A DNA stretch of 64,000 nt from an uncultured Pseudomonas sp. (GTDB lineage Bacteria > Pseudomonadota > Gammaproteobacteria > Pseudomonadales > Pseudomonadaceae): positions 1-64,000 of the forward strand of contig NZ_CAJYDW010000019.1 in assembly GCF_913774235.1 (NCBI RefSeq), read 5' to 3'. A program made the translations under genes and the position numbers. Position 1 is the first letter of the stretch. Each line of letters begins with the position of its first letter. This document shows positions 9,985-20,724 of this stretch, one piece after another. The notes below the pieces were generated by a model that worked only from the letters and a program-made list of their open reading frames with translations, was not told the DNA's origin and did no database searches.

Positions 9985-11063
9985 AGACCTCTCTGTTGCA
10001 CAAGCTCGACGGTCTGCAGGATCGTTTCGAGGAACTGACGGCGCTGCTCGGCGACGCCGAGGTCATCAGCGACCAGACCCAGTTCCGCGCCTATTCCAAG
10101 GAATACGCCGAACTCGAGCCGGTCAGCCAGGCGTTCAGCGAGTATCGCAAGGTGCAGGCCGACCTGGAGGGCGCCCAGGCGCTGCTCAAGGACAGCGATC
10201 CGGACCTGCGCGAGATGGCCGAGGAAGAGGTCACCACCGCCAGGGCACGGTTGCAGGAGCTGGAAGACGAATTGCAGCGCATGATGCTGCCTAAGGACCC
10301 CAACGACGGGCGCAACGTCTTCCTGGAAATCCGCGCCGGCACCGGTGGCGACGAGGCGGCGATCTTCGCCGGCGACCTGTTCCGCATGTATTCGCGCTAT
10401 GCCGAGCGCCAGGGCTGGCGACTGGAAGTGCTCTCGGAGAACGAGGGCGAGCACGGTGGCTTCAAGGAAGTCATCGCCCGGGTCGAGGGTGACAACGTCT
10501 ACGCCAAGCTCAAATTCGAGTCTGGTGCGCATCGGGTGCAGCGCGTCCCCGAGACCGAGTCCCAGGGCCGCATCCACACCTCGGCCTGCACCGTCGCCGT
10601 GCTGCCCGAGCCCGACGAGCAGCAGGCCATCGAGATCAACCCGGCCGATCTGCGCGTCGACACCTATCGTTCCTCCGGCGCGGGCGGTCAGCACGTCAAC
10701 AAGACCGACTCCGCCGTGCGCATCACTCACCTGCCCACCGGTATCGTGGTGGAGTGCCAGGAAGAGCGCTCCCAGCACAAGAACCGCGCCAAGGCCATGG
10801 CCTGGCTGTCGGCCAAGCTCAACGACCAGCAGGACGCGGCGGCGCACAAGGAAATGTCCGATACCCGCCGTCTGCTAGTGGGCTCGGGCGATAGATCCGA
10901 ACGCATCCGTACCTACAACTTCCCCCAGGGCCGGGTGACCGATCACCGCATCAACCTGACCCTCTATTCCCTGGGCGAGGTGATGAATGGCGACGTCCAG
11001 CAGGTGATCGATCCGCTGCTGCAGGAATACCAGGCCGACCAACTGGCGGCGCTGGGAGACTGA
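9981..11063 (+). CDS. prfA: Peptide chain release factor 1
   Basis: Terminates translation at UAA and UAG. The 360-residue protein has the stop-codon-reading PxT tripeptide as Pro190-Glu191-Thr192 and the catalytic GGQ at residues 235-237 ([16 protein letters not shown]). Gln237 is the residue methylated by PrmC, encoded next. No frameshift or truncation. Confidence 0.98.
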   Translation: MKTSLLHKLDGLQDRFEELTALLGDAEVISDQTQFRAYSKEYAELEPVSQAFSEYRKVQADLEGAQALLKDSDPDLREMAEEEVTTARARLQELEDELQRMMLPKDPNDGRNVFLEIRAGTGGDEAAIFAGDLFRMYSRYAERQGWRLEVLSENEGEHGGFKEVIARVEGDNVYAKLKFESGAHRVQRVPETESQGRIHTSACTVAVLPEPDEQQAIEINPADLRVDTYRSSGAGGQHVNKTDSAVRITHLPTGIVVECQEERSQHKNRAKAMAWLSAKLNDQQDAAAHKEMSDTRRLLVGSGDRSERIRTYNFPQGRVTDHRINLTLYSLGEVMNGDVQQVIDPLLQEYQADQLAALGD

Positions 11064-11066
11064 ACC

Positions 11067-11897
11067 ATGGCCACCATCGGCGCCTTGCTGCGTGAAACCC
11101 AGTTGCCCGACTCGCCCAGTGCGCGTCTCGACGTGGAGTTGTTGCTCGCCGCCGCCCTGGGCAAGCCGCGCAGCTACCTGCGCACCTGGCCGGAAAAGCT
11201 GGTGCCGCGCGAGGTCTTGGCGCGCTTCCAGGCCGATCTGGAGCGGCGCCGTCAGGGCGAGCCGGTGGCCTACATCCTCGGACAGCAGGGCTTCTGGTCG
11301 CTGGACCTGGAGGTGAGCCCCGACACCCTGATTCCCCGTCCGGACACCGAGGTGCTGGTGGAGACCGCCCTGGCGTTGCCGCTGGCCGACGAGGCACGGG
11401 TGCTGGATCTGGGCACCGGTACCGGCGCCATCGCTCTGGCCCTGGCCCATGAGCGGCCGCGCTGGCAGGTCCTCGGGGTGGATCGTATTCCCGCCGCCGT
11501 CGAACTGGCCCGTCGCAATGCCGGGCGCCTGCGCCTGGGCAATGCCCACTTCGCCGAGAGTCATTGGTTCAGTGCCTTGGAAGGCCAGCGTTTCGAACTC
11601 ATCGTCAGCAACCCGCCCTATATCGCCGGTAGCGATCATCACCTGGATGAAGGCGATGTGCGCTTCGAGCCACGCAGCGCCCTGGTCGCCGGCGCCGATG
11701 GCCTGGACGACATCCGCGCTTTGATCGCGGCAGCGCCCGCCCACCTGCAGTCCTGTGGCTGGCTGTGGCTGGAGCATGGCTTCGAGCAGGCCGCCGCGGT
11801 GCGCGAGCTGCTGGTACGCCAGGGCTTCGCCGAGGTCGAAAGTCGGCGCGACCTGGGCGGTCACGAACGGATCAGCGGAGGCCGTTGGCCATGCTGA
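11067..11897 (+). CDS. prmC: Release factor glutamine methyltransferase
   Basis: Methylates the GGQ glutamine of release factors 1 and 2 using S-adenosylmethionine. The 276-residue protein has a helical N-terminal domain, SAM-binding motif I DLGTGTGAI (residues 114-122) and the substrate motif NPPY at 182-185. It begins 3 bases after prfA and overlaps moeB by 7 bases. Its last 15 residues show the expected GGHERISGG. Confidence 0.97.
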   Translation: MATIGALLRETQLPDSPSARLDVELLLAAALGKPRSYLRTWPEKLVPREVLARFQADLERRRQGEPVAYILGQQGFWSLDLEVSPDTLIPRPDTEVLVETALALPLADEARVLDLGTGTGAIALALAHERPRWQVLGVDRIPAAVELARRNAGRLRLGNAHFAESHWFSALEGQRFELIVSNPPYIAGSDHHLDEGDVRFEPRSALVAGADGLDDIRALIAAAPAHLQSCGWLWLEHGFEQAAAVRELLVRQGFAEVESRRDLGGHERISGGRWPC

Positions 11898-12646
11898 GCG
11901 ATAGCGAGCTGCTGCGTTACAGCCGGCAGATCCTGCTGGCCCAGGTGGATATCGCCGGACAGCTGAAACTAAAGCAGGCCAAGGTGCTTATCGTCGGGCT
12001 CGGCGGCCTGGGCTCGCCGGTGGCGCTCTATCTGGCCGCGGCCGGGGTCGGTGAGTTGCACCTGGCCGACTTCGACCGGGTCGACCTGAGCAATCTGCAA
12101 CGCCAGGTGCTGCACGACGAACGCCTGATCGGCCAGGGCAAGGTGGATTCCGCCCTGCAACGCCTGGCAGCGCTCAATCCCGAGGTGCGCCTGGTGCCGC
12201 TCCGCGAGGCGCTGGACGCCGACAGCCTGCAAGCACGAGTCGCCGCGGTGGATCTGGTATTGGATTGCTCCGACAACTTCACCACCCGCGCGGCGGTGAA
12301 TGCCGCCTGCGTGGCTACCGGTCGCCCCCTGGTGAGTGGTGCGGCCATCCGCCTGGAAGGCCAGCTCAGCGTCTTCGATCCGCGCCGCGCCGACAGCCCC
12401 TGCTACCACTGCCTTTACGGCGAAGGTAGCGAAGCCGAACTCAGCTGCAGCGAGGCTGGCGTGCTCGGTCCGGTGGTGGGGCTGGTGGGCAGTCTGCAGG
12501 CGCTGGAAGCGCTCAAGCTGCTGGCCGGCTTCGGTGAGCCCCTGGTCGGTCGCCTGCTGCTGGTGGATGCGGCGGCCAGTCGCTTCCGCGAATTGCGCGT
12601 CAAGCGCGATCCGGCTTGCCCGGTGTGCGGCGCCCGCCATGGCTGA
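11891..12646 (+). CDS. moeB: HesA/MoeB/ThiF-family adenylyltransferase (molybdopterin-synthase type)
   Basis: A 251-residue E1-like enzyme that adenylates the C-terminal glycine of a ubiquitin-like sulfur carrier (MoaD in the MoeB case). The nucleotide loop GLGGLG is at residues 36-41, followed by [14 protein letters not shown]. Two cysteine pairs (CYHC and the final CPVC) form the structural zinc site, and ELSCSEAG carries a conserved cysteine. Start chosen at ATG 11891, which begins [13 protein letters not shown] as in the family. From sequence alone MoeB and ThiF roles are not fully separable. Confidence 0.92.
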   Translation: MLSDSELLRYSRQILLAQVDIAGQLKLKQAKVLIVGLGGLGSPVALYLAAAGVGELHLADFDRVDLSNLQRQVLHDERLIGQGKVDSALQRLAALNPEVRLVPLREALDADSLQARVAAVDLVLDCSDNFTTRAAVNAACVATGRPLVSGAAIRLEGQLSVFDPRRADSPCYHCLYGEGSEAELSCSEAGVLGPVVGLVGSLQALEALKLLAGFGEPLVGRLLLVDAAASRFRELRVKRDPACPVCGARHG

Positions 12647-13430
12647 CGAGGCGCCGGTCGGGGTCTTCGATTCGGGCGTCGGCGGCCTGTCGGTGCTGGC
12701 GGAGATTCGCCGGCTATTGCCGGCGGAAACCCTGCATTACGTGGCCGATTGCGGCCATATCCCCTATGGCGAGAAAACCCCGGAATACATCCGCGAACGC
12801 TGCCAGGTGATTGCGGCGCGGTTGCGCGAGCAGGGTGCCAAGGCACTGGTGGTGGCCTGCAATACCGCCACGGTGGCCGCGGTGGCCGATCTGCGCGAAC
12901 GCTATCCCGACTGGCCCATCGTCGGCATGGAGCCCGCGGTCAAGCCGGCAGCGGCCGCCACGCGCAATGGCGTGGTCGGGGTCCTGGCGACCACCGGCAC
13001 GCTGCAGAGCGCCAAGTTCGCCGCCCTGCTGGATCGTTTCGCCCATGGCGTTCAGGTCCTTACTCAGCCCTGTCCGGGCCTGGTGGAACAGGTCGAGCGC
13101 GGCGACCTCTCGGGGCCCCAGACCCGGCAGTTGCTGCAGGGCTTCGTCGAACCGCTGCTGGCGGCCGGCTGCGACACCCTGATCCTGGGTTGCACCCACT
13201 ATCCCTTCCTGCGTCCGCTGTTGGCCGAGCTGGTGCCGCCCGAGGTCATCCTGGTGGACACCGGCGCGGCCGTGGCGCGCCGGCTGCATAGTCTGCTGGC
13301 GGTCAAAGGCTGCCTCGCGCAGGGGCCGGCCGGCCCGACCTGTGTCTGGACCTCGGGTGATCCCGCCGAGCTGGTTGGAGTGCTGCCCCAGCTATGGCCG
13401 GCGGGCGCCGAGGTACAGGCGTTCGTCTGA
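12639..13430 (+). CDS. murI: Glutamate racemase
   Basis: Supplies D-glutamate for peptidoglycan. The 263-residue protein has [10 protein letters not shown] at residues 11-20 with Asp11 and Ser12, and the two catalytic cysteines Cys74 (ACNTATV) and Cys185 (GCTHYPF). Start is the ATG at 12639, overlapping moeB by 8 bases; longer upstream reading runs inside moeB in another frame. It is the last gene of the hemA operon; no clear terminator follows before pagL. Confidence 0.97.
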   Translation: MADEAPVGVFDSGVGGLSVLAEIRRLLPAETLHYVADCGHIPYGEKTPEYIRERCQVIAARLREQGAKALVVACNTATVAAVADLRERYPDWPIVGMEPAVKPAAAATRNGVVGVLATTGTLQSAKFAALLDRFAHGVQVLTQPCPGLVEQVERGDLSGPQTRQLLQGFVEPLLAAGCDTLILGCTHYPFLRPLLAELVPPEVILVDTGAAVARRLHSLLAVKGCLAQGPAGPTCVWTSGDPAELVGVLPQLWPAGAEVQAFV

Positions 13431-13581
13431 CTATCTGTCAGGGTTTCGCTCGCCAAAGTCTTGTCCAGCGACTAGCATCCGACCTTGTAGGTAAAAATGT
13501 CCCAGCCTGTGAACCCCTTCACGCCTTGCTGGTCAATGCTGGCAGTTCGTAAAAACTAGAAACATTCATAAGGGCACTCTC

Positions 13582-14106
13582 ATGAACAAATTGCTTTCCC
13601 TCGCAGTAGCCGCCGCGCTTTCGCTAGGTGGAGTGGCGTCGGTACAGGCCACCGAGATCACCGGTGCGGTCGGAGCGACCAGCCAGAGCGGCATGACCTA
13701 TCGCCTTGGCGCTGGCTGGAATTGGGACAAGAGCTGGTGGGAAAGCTCCACGGGCCGTCTGACTGGTTACTGGGATGCTGGCTACACCTACTGGGAAGGC
13801 GACAATGGCCGTTCCTCCGACCAGCATTCGCTGTCCTTCGCCCCGGTATTCGTCTATGAATTCGGCAAGGGCTACGTGAAGCCCTTCGTCGAGGCCGGTA
13901 TCGGCGTGGCGGTGTTCTCCAGCACCAAGGTCGGTGAGCAAGACCTGGGTTCGGCGTTCAACTTCGAAGACCGCATCGGCCTGGGTCTGAAGTTCGGCGA
14001 AACCCAGCGCGTGGGCATCCGTGCCACCCACTATTCCAATGCGGGCATCAAGCAGCCCAACGATGGCATTGAGTCGTACGCCCTGTTCTACAGCCACAGC
14101 CTGTAA
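13582..14106 (+). CDS. pagL: PagL-type lipid A 3-O-deacylase
   Basis: Outer-membrane beta-barrel enzyme that removes the 3-linked acyl chain of lipid A, lowering endotoxicity and recognition by antimicrobial defences. The 174-residue precursor has a signal peptide (residues 1-23, ending VQA). The catalytic triad appears as His150, Ser152 and Glu164 in THYSNAG...NDGIE, matching the H-S-E triad of P. aeruginosa PagL. Alternating aromatic residues and a C-terminal aromatic-rich strand fit an 8-strand barrel. It stands alone after murI with a 151-base upstream region, so it probably has its own promoter; in P. aeruginosa the gene is PhoPQ-regulated, but I see no convincing PhoP box here. Confidence 0.92.
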   Translation: MNKLLSLAVAAALSLGGVASVQATEITGAVGATSQSGMTYRLGAGWNWDKSWWESSTGRLTGYWDAGYTYWEGDNGRSSDQHSLSFAPVFVYEFGKGYVKPFVEAGIGVAVFSSTKVGEQDLGSAFNFEDRIGLGLKFGETQRVGIRATHYSNAGIKQPNDGIESYALFYSHSL

Positions 14107-14120
14107 ACCCGACTGGGATG

Positions 14121-14149
14121 AAAAAAGCCGGACTCAGTCCGGCTTTTTT
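14121..14149. terminator. Bidirectional terminator between pagL and phr
   Basis: AAAAAAGCCGGAC-TCA-GTCCGGCTTTTTT is a perfect 8-bp GC-rich stem flanked by A and T runs, active in principle on both strands. The TGA stop of phr (14134-14136, minus) lies in its loop. Confidence 0.92.
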
Positions 14150-15555
14150 GTGTCTCTGCGCTTTGCCATGCCGCGATAGGCGGCGAGGGCGCGCTGGCGA
14201 CTCTCGCCCAGATCCACCAGGGGCGCCAGGTAGCGGGCACCCGGGGTGTGCACGGCCTTGCCCTTGAGCTCAGCCAGTTCCGGTACCCAGGTGCGCACGT
14301 AGTCGCCCCGTGCATCTATCTTCAGCGCCTGGGTCTGGGGATTGAACACCCGGAAGTAGGGCACCGAATCCGTGCCGGTGGAGGCGCTCCACTGCCAGCC
14401 GCCGTTGTTGGAGGCCAGGTCGCCGTCGATGAGGTGCCGCATGAACCAGCGTTCGCCCTCGCGCCAGTCGATCAGCAGGTTCTTGCAGAGAAACATGGCG
14501 GTGAGCATGCGCATGCGATTGTGCATCCAGCCGGTCTGCTGGAGTTGGCGCATGGCCGCATCGATGATGGGAATGCCGGTACGACCTTGCTGCCAGGCGG
14601 CGAGGCCGTCGGGATCGTCGCGCCAGGGCAGGGCGGCGAGCTCGCGATTGAAGGGTTGATGCCGCGAGACCCAGGGGTAGCCTACCAGCACATGGCGATA
14701 GAATTCGCGCCAGAGCAGTTCGGTGATCCAGGTCGCCGCGCCTTGGCTACCGCCGCTCAAGCGCCCCCCGTTGGCCTCGACCGCCGCCTGCAGGCACTGC
14801 CGTGGCGACAGCACGCCGGCGTTCAGATAGGCCGATAGCTGGCTGGTACCGGGCTCGGACGGAATGTCACGCGCCTGGTGATAGTCGTCCAGATCATCGC
14901 GGATGAAGGTCTTCAGGCGTTGCAAGGCCGCCTGCTCACCTGCCGGCCAAAGCTGGCGCACCTCGACCGTCGGCTCGGGGAAGCCGTCGATCCGAGTAGG
15001 CAACTCGTCAGACCGACGTGCAGCCTTCTGCCGCTTGCCAGGCGCTGGCAGCAGTTTGGGCAACCCGGTCTCCAGGCGCGCTAGACAGGTCTTCTTGAAC
15101 TGGCCGAAGACCTTGAAGTAGCCGCCGCTCTTGGTCAGCACCGTACCCGGGGCGAACAGGGTCTGGTCCAGATAGCGGTGCGTAGCGAACCCCGCGGCAT
15201 CGAAGGCCTTGACTACGGCTTCGTCACGAGCGGCTTCGTTGAGGCCGTATTCGTCATTGAAATAGAGATGCTGGGCCTCGACTTCCCGCGCCAGGTCGAG
15301 CAGCACCTGCGGCGCCTGCTCCCAGGTGTCGGCCGTGCGGACCAGCAGAGGAATGCCCATCGCTTCCAAGACCTTACCCAGCTCGGCGAGATTGCGCAGC
15401 CAGAAGTCGACCTTGACCGGCGCCTCGTCGTGCGCCTGCCACTGCGCAGGACTTACCAGGAAGACGGCAGTGACCGATCCTTGCTCAGCGGCGGCGTGAA
15501 GGGCGGGATGGTCAAGGTGGCGCAGGTCGGTTCGAAACCAGACGAGGCCACTCAT
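14134..15555 (-). CDS. phrB: Deoxyribodipyrimidine photolyase
   Basis: Repairs UV-induced cyclobutane pyrimidine dimers using blue light. The 473-residue protein starts at MSGLVWFRTDLR with an N-terminal alpha/beta antenna-cofactor domain, then a helical FAD domain with TSQLSAYLNAGVLSPRQ, WITELLWREFYRH and the C-terminal signature WSASTGTDSVPYFRVFNP. This is the CPD class I pattern. It overlaps merR by 4 bases and is the last gene of a minus-strand operon with the DUF523-DUF1722 gene. The final codons run through the terminator stem. Confidence 0.95.
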   Translation of the reverse strand: MSGLVWFRTDLRHLDHPALHAAAEQGSVTAVFLVSPAQWQAHDEAPVKVDFWLRNLAELGKVLEAMGIPLLVRTADTWEQAPQVLLDLAREVEAQHLYFNDEYGLNEAARDEAVVKAFDAAGFATHRYLDQTLFAPGTVLTKSGGYFKVFGQFKKTCLARLETGLPKLLPAPGKRQKAARRSDELPTRIDGFPEPTVEVRQLWPAGEQAALQRLKTFIRDDLDDYHQARDIPSEPGTSQLSAYLNAGVLSPRQCLQAAVEANGGRLSGGSQGAATWITELLWREFYRHVLVGYPWVSRHQPFNRELAALPWRDDPDGLAAWQQGRTGIPIIDAAMRQLQQTGWMHNRMRMLTAMFLCKNLLIDWREGERWFMRHLIDGDLASNNGGWQWSASTGTDSVPYFRVFNPQTQALKIDARGDYVRTWVPELAELKGKAVHTPGARYLAPLVDLGESRQRALAAYRGMAKRRDTKKPD

Positions 15556-16496
15556 GCATGGCGTTCCTGACGCAGTAGCCCGGCACTCTGCAGCCGATCG
15601 AAGGCTTCTCCCGGCCCGCGAGCCGGCGCGGCATCGGCGGTCAGGGACTCGCCCAGCGCACCCAGGGTCAGACAGGGCAGCGCATGTCGGCTGGCGAAGG
15701 CTTGCAGCTGACGCCGCAGATCGCTGTCGGGACGGCTGTCGCGGCAGAGGATCAGTGCGCGAGGTTCGAGCTGTTCGACCAGGCGATCCAGATTGCTGGC
15801 CGGAATCGACCATTCCACCAGCTCCACCGGACAATCCGCGGCGCTGATCAACCAGGCACACAGCCAGAGCGACGCGTTCATCGGCGTGTCGTCGAGGTTC
15901 AGCAGCACCAGTGGGGCACCGCGCAGACTGTGCTGGCTGTGGTAGATGCGTGCGCCCAGCTTGCTGCGCAACCAGGAGTGGAAGAACACCTGCTGCAGTC
16001 GACCGTCGTCGGTGGCCTGACACAGCCGTTCCAGTTCGCGCAGCAGGGGCGCCAGCAACTGGTCCAGCAGTACCCGCGGTGGATAGAGGGACGCCGCGCG
16101 GTTGTAGGCTTCGTCCAGTGATCGCGATGCGAGCCGGCCAATGGCGTCCATCATCTCCCGATGGATGCCCTGCCAGGGTGTATCGCTCGGCAGCACCGCC
16201 GGCCGTTGCTCGTCGAGCAGTCCCTTGACCTGGCTGACCGCCACGCCCCGGGCGATCCAGGCGAGAACCTGCTGCACGCGGACCACATGGGCCTCACTGT
16301 ACAGACGATGCCCCTTGGGGGTGCGCTTGGGTACCAGCAGCCCATAGCGACGCTCCCAGGCCCGCAGCGTCACGGCGTTCACCCCGGTCCGCCGGGCGAT
16401 TTCACGGATGGGCAGCCACCCCTCATGGAGGGCTGAATCGTAGTCCTGATCCTCGCTGCCAGGCAACGAAGGCAAAGGGGTAGCACTAGATGGCAT
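15552..16496 (-). CDS. MerR-family regulator, class II LitR/PplR-like
   Basis: A 314-residue protein with an N-terminal MerR winged helix (residues about 27-95, PIREIARRTGVNAVTLRAWE) and a C-terminal region shaped like the cobalamin-sensing part of CarH/LitR. The adenosylcobalamin contacts are missing: the Glu-His pair of the helical bundle is replaced near VFFHSWLRSKL, and the DxHxxG ligand motif reads DTPMNA. Such B12-free class II LitR proteins are known in P. putida, where they respond to blue light through a partner LOV protein. The gene overlaps phr (4 bases) and the desulfidase gene (11 bases), so it is co-transcribed with its likely targets. Confidence 0.88.
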   Translation of the reverse strand: MPSSATPLPSLPGSEDQDYDSALHEGWLPIREIARRTGVNAVTLRAWERRYGLLVPKRTPKGHRLYSEAHVVRVQQVLAWIARGVAVSQVKGLLDEQRPAVLPSDTPWQGIHREMMDAIGRLASRSLDEAYNRAASLYPPRVLLDQLLAPLLRELERLCQATDDGRLQQVFFHSWLRSKLGARIYHSQHSLRGAPLVLLNLDDTPMNASLWLCAWLISAADCPVELVEWSIPASNLDRLVEQLEPRALILCRDSRPDSDLRRQLQAFASRHALPCLTLGALGESLTADAAPARGPGEAFDRLQSAGLLRQERHA

Positions 16497-17454
16497 TTCG
16501 CAGACTCAGACGTTCGGGGTGCGGTTGCAGGTAGGCCTGCTCGTTCACATAGCGATCCGGATGCTGGCGGAAGTGATGCTTGAGTAGGGTCAGGGGCACC
16601 ACCAGCGGGACGATTCCCTCATGGTACTGCTCGATCAGCTGTTGCATCTCCTGCTTCTCGCTGTCGCTCAGCACCCGACGCAGATAACCGAAAAGATGAT
16701 AGAGCACATTGCAATGGGTGCCACGGGTTGCACAGCGCTTGAGAGCCGCCATCAAGCCACTGAAATACTCCTGGCCCAGCTCGTCCAGGTTGCGTTGGCC
16801 GATGCTGCCGACCAGTTGACCGAGGGCCCGAGCGCGATGCGGATCGTGAGCCATCAGCTGATACTTGTAACGGGAATGGTATGACAATAGTGCCCGTGCC
16901 GTCAGGCCTTGTTGCACCAGTTGCAGCCAGTGGGCGTGAGCGAAGACGCGAGTGACGAAGTTTTCCCGCAGCACCGGGTCGTTCAGCCGACCGGCTTCTT
17001 CCACCGGCAAGTCCGGTCGTAGACGCATGATGGCGGCGGCGAACAGGCCCCGACCGTCGCTGTCGCTGCCCTGGCCATTGGCGTGATAGACCTTGACCCG
17101 CTCCATGCCGCAGGAAGGCGATTTCTGCATGAAGATGAAACCGGACAGGTCGGAGAACTCTCCTGCCATCTTCTCACCATAGGCGGTGAGGGCATCGGTC
17201 ACATCCAGGCTGGGGTCGACGGTACCCACCGCACGCGGTGCCTGCGAATCGCCCACCAGGCGAATCGGCTCGCGGGGCGTTCCCAGGCCGATGGCCATTT
17301 CCGGGCAGACCCGGACGAAATCGAAGTGCTCGGCGAAGGTCTGGCTGCACAGACGGGATTCTTTGTGCCCGCCGTTGTAGCGGACTTCGTCACCCAGCAG
17401 GCAGGCGCTGATACCCAGGCGCGGGCGGGGCAGGCTGGCGGCGTTGGAAGGCAT
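16486..17454 (-). CDS. DUF523-DUF1722 fusion, TudS/RudS-type thiouracil/4-thiouridine desulfidase
   Basis: A 322-residue two-domain protein. The N-terminal DUF523 part (residues about 10-160) has the three cysteines expected to hold a [4Fe-4S] cluster, Cys18 (ISACLLG), Cys50 (CPEMAIGLG, with adjacent Glu51) and Cys115 (KSPSCG). The C-terminal DUF1722 domain (about 200-310) has YHEGIVPLVVPLTLLKHHF. Proteins of this fusion from P. putida are reported to remove sulfur from thiouracil compounds and from 4-thiouridine in tRNA. Lying at the head of a regulator-photolyase operon, it fits protection from near-UV, which 4-thiouridine absorbs. Function is inferred from family and context. Confidence 0.88.
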   Translation of the reverse strand: MPSNAASLPRPRLGISACLLGDEVRYNGGHKESRLCSQTFAEHFDFVRVCPEMAIGLGTPREPIRLVGDSQAPRAVGTVDPSLDVTDALTAYGEKMAGEFSDLSGFIFMQKSPSCGMERVKVYHANGQGSDSDGRGLFAAAIMRLRPDLPVEEAGRLNDPVLRENFVTRVFAHAHWLQLVQQGLTARALLSYHSRYKYQLMAHDPHRARALGQLVGSIGQRNLDELGQEYFSGLMAALKRCATRGTHCNVLYHLFGYLRRVLSDSEKQEMQQLIEQYHEGIVPLVVPLTLLKHHFRQHPDRYVNEQAYLQPHPERLSLRNAI

Positions 17455-17477
17455 GGCGATCCCCTGTCGTGTATTTT

Positions 17478-17506
17478 CTTGTACAAGAATTTCCTACTTG
17501 TACAAG
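17478..17506. promoter_or_regulatory. Twin CTTGTACAAG palindromes, probable MerR/LitR operator-promoter
   Basis: Two perfect 10-bp palindromes CTTGTACAAG lie at 17478-17487 and 17497-17506, 19 bp centre to centre, 24-53 bases before the desulfidase start. Read on the minus strand they supply TTGTAC and, 16 bases on, TACAAG, a plausible -35/-10 pair overlapped by the repeats. The P. putida class II LitR consensus (as I recall it, TRTACA and TGTAYA halves about 12 bases apart) has similar half-sites, though spacing here between TGTACA units is 13. The region is also noticeably AT-rich. Confidence 0.7.
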
Positions 17507-17579
17507 TTTGGTGCAACTTTCGACAGGGGGCCGCCACAAAAGATTCGCCACAGGTTACCAACGGCGTGCGCTTCGTCGT

Positions 17580-18722
<1,143 letters not shown>

Positions 18723-18743
18723 TCACGAGAAGGAAGTGACGAC

Positions 18744-19652
18744 ATGCATATCCTGCTGACGGGTGGTACCGGACTGATCGGCCGCGCCCTGTGCCGCCAA
18801 TGGACGGCGGCCGGGCACCAGCTCAGCGTGCTCAGCCGTGATCCGCAACGCGTCGCCCGGGAGTGCGGGCCGGGCGTGCGCGGCATCGCCCGGCTGGAAG
18901 AGCTGGGTGAAGAATCCCTGGACGCCGTGGTCAATCTGGCCGGCGCGCCCATCGCCGACAAGCCCTGGACCCGTAGTCGCAAGGCCGAGCTCTGGGAAAG
19001 CCGGATCGGCACCACCGAACGGCTGGTCGACTGGCTGCGCGGGCGCAGTCAGCGGCCCGCGGTACTGCTCTCGGGCTCGGCGACCGGCTTCTATGGCGAC
19101 AGCGGCGAGAAGCCGGTGAGCGAGACCGACAGCCTGGCCGGCCCCGACTTCGCCGGCGAGCTGTGCCTGGCCTGGGAGCAGGTGGCCAACGAGGCTGAGA
19201 AACTGGGCATCCGGGTGGTCAATCTGCGTACCGGCCTGGTGTTGGCCGCCGACGATGGCTTTCTGCTGCGCCTGTTGCCTCCCTTCCGCTTCGGTCTGGG
19301 CGCCCGCCTGGGCAACGGACGCCAGTGGATGCCCTGGATTCATTTGCAGGATCAAATCGGGGCTATCGATTTTCTTCTCAACCGCAGCGACGCCCAGGGT
19401 CCCTATAATCTCTGTGCCCCCCAGCCGGTGCGCAACCGCGACTTCACCGCAGCCCTGGGCCGGGCCTTGCGGCGCCCGGCGCGATTGCTGATTCCCGCCT
19501 TCGCCCTGCGCCTGATGGGAGAGCTGTCCATCCTGCTGCTGGGTGGCCAGCGCGCCCGCCCCGAGCGCCTGCTCGCGGCCGGGTACGTCTTTCGCTATCC
19601 CGAGCTGGACGCGGCCCTGGCCGACCTGCTCGCTGCCAAGGATTCACGATGA
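18744..19652 (+). CDS. TIGR01777-family NAD-dependent epimerase/dehydratase (SDR39U1-like)
   Basis: A 302-residue extended short-chain dehydrogenase-like protein. It begins [17 protein letters not shown] with the nucleotide-binding TGGTGLIG; the middle has [13 protein letters not shown] and the C-terminal DUF1731 segment follows [16 protein letters not shown]. The start ATG at 18744 has AGGAAG 8 bases upstream; the frame is open further back without homology. It overlaps hemH by 4 bases. The substrate of this family is unknown; in P. putida the homologue is in the light-induced gene set. Confidence 0.9.
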   Translation: MHILLTGGTGLIGRALCRQWTAAGHQLSVLSRDPQRVARECGPGVRGIARLEELGEESLDAVVNLAGAPIADKPWTRSRKAELWESRIGTTERLVDWLRGRSQRPAVLLSGSATGFYGDSGEKPVSETDSLAGPDFAGELCLAWEQVANEAEKLGIRVVNLRTGLVLAADDGFLLRLLPPFRFGLGARLGNGRQWMPWIHLQDQIGAIDFLLNRSDAQGPYNLCAPQPVRNRDFTAALGRALRRPARLLIPAFALRLMGELSILLLGGQRARPERLLAAGYVFRYPELDAALADLLAAKDSR

Positions 19653-20704
19653 CTGCCAACGCTCTGCTGCTCGCCAACCTGGGTTCGCCCGATTCGCCCC
19701 ACGTTCCCGACGTGAAGCGCTACCTGAACCAGTTCCTGATGGATCCCCATGTGGTCGACCTGCCCTGGCCGCTGCGACGCCTGCTGGTCTCGCTGGTGCT
19801 GATCAAGCGCCCCGCGGCCTCGGCCGAGGCCTATGAGTCGATCTGGTGGGACGATGGCTCGCCCCTGATCGTGCTCAGTCGCCGTCTGCAGGAGGCGGTG
19901 CGTCCACATTGGCCGCATGGGCCGGTCGAACTGTGCATGAGATACGGCGAGCCCTCCGTGGAGTCGGTGCTCAAGCGCCTGGCCAGCCAGGGCATCCGCG
20001 AGGTGACCTATGCGCCGCTCTATCCGCAATTCGCCGACAGCACCACCACCACTGCCATCGTCGAAGCGCGGCGGGTGATCGAGGCTCATAACCTGCCGCT
20101 GACGCTGAAGATCCTGCCGCCTTTCTACGATCGTCCGGAATACCAGGCGGCGCTGGCGGCCAGCGTCGAACCCTATCTGCAGGAGCCCTACGATCACCTG
20201 CTGCTGTCCTTCCACGGCTTGCCCGAACGGCATATCCGCAAGCTGGTCAAGGATCGCAGTCACGACCTGCGCGCCCCCGACAGCAGCAAGGTCAGCGCCA
20301 AGGCCTTGGCCGTCTGCTATCGCAGCCAGTGCCAGCGCACCGCCGAGCTGCTGGCCAAGCGCCTAGGCATCCCCGATGGCAAGTGGTCGGTGTCCTTCCA
20401 GTCACGACTGGGCAAGGACAAGTGGATCGAGCCCTACACCGAGGCGCGGCTGGACGAGCTGGCCAAGGCGGGGGTCAAGCGCCTGCTGGTGATGTGCCCG
20501 GCGTTCGTCGCCGACTGCATCGAGACGCTGGAGGAGATCGGCGACCGCGGGCGCGAGCAGTTTATCGAAGCCGGCGGCCAGGAGCTGGTGCTGATTCCCT
20601 GCGTGAACGATCACCCGGCCTGGGTAGCGGCGTTGGTGGAGCTGTGCGAAGAGGTGGCGGAGCTGCCGCCGCAGCCCATCGAACAGCCCAAGCTGCCGGC
20701 GTAA
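19649..20704 (+). CDS. hemH: Ferrochelatase
   Basis: Inserts Fe(II) into protoporphyrin IX, the last heme step. The 351-residue protein starts [17 protein letters not shown] and has the catalytic histidine in [12 protein letters not shown] (residue about 193) and [15 protein letters not shown] in the porphyrin/metal face. It is translationally coupled to the epimerase gene (4-base overlap). Heme supply beside photolyase and a light regulator makes sense because protoporphyrin is a photosensitiser. Confidence 0.97.
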   Translation: MTANALLLANLGSPDSPHVPDVKRYLNQFLMDPHVVDLPWPLRRLLVSLVLIKRPAASAEAYESIWWDDGSPLIVLSRRLQEAVRPHWPHGPVELCMRYGEPSVESVLKRLASQGIREVTYAPLYPQFADSTTTTAIVEARRVIEAHNLPLTLKILPPFYDRPEYQAALAASVEPYLQEPYDHLLLSFHGLPERHIRKLVKDRSHDLRAPDSSKVSAKALAVCYRSQCQRTAELLAKRLGIPDGKWSVSFQSRLGKDKWIEPYTEARLDELAKAGVKRLLVMCPAFVADCIETLEEIGDRGREQFIEAGGQELVLIPCVNDHPAWVAALVELCEEVAELPPQPIEQPKLPA

Positions 20705-20724
20705 GCGGCGGCTTGGGTGGGCCG

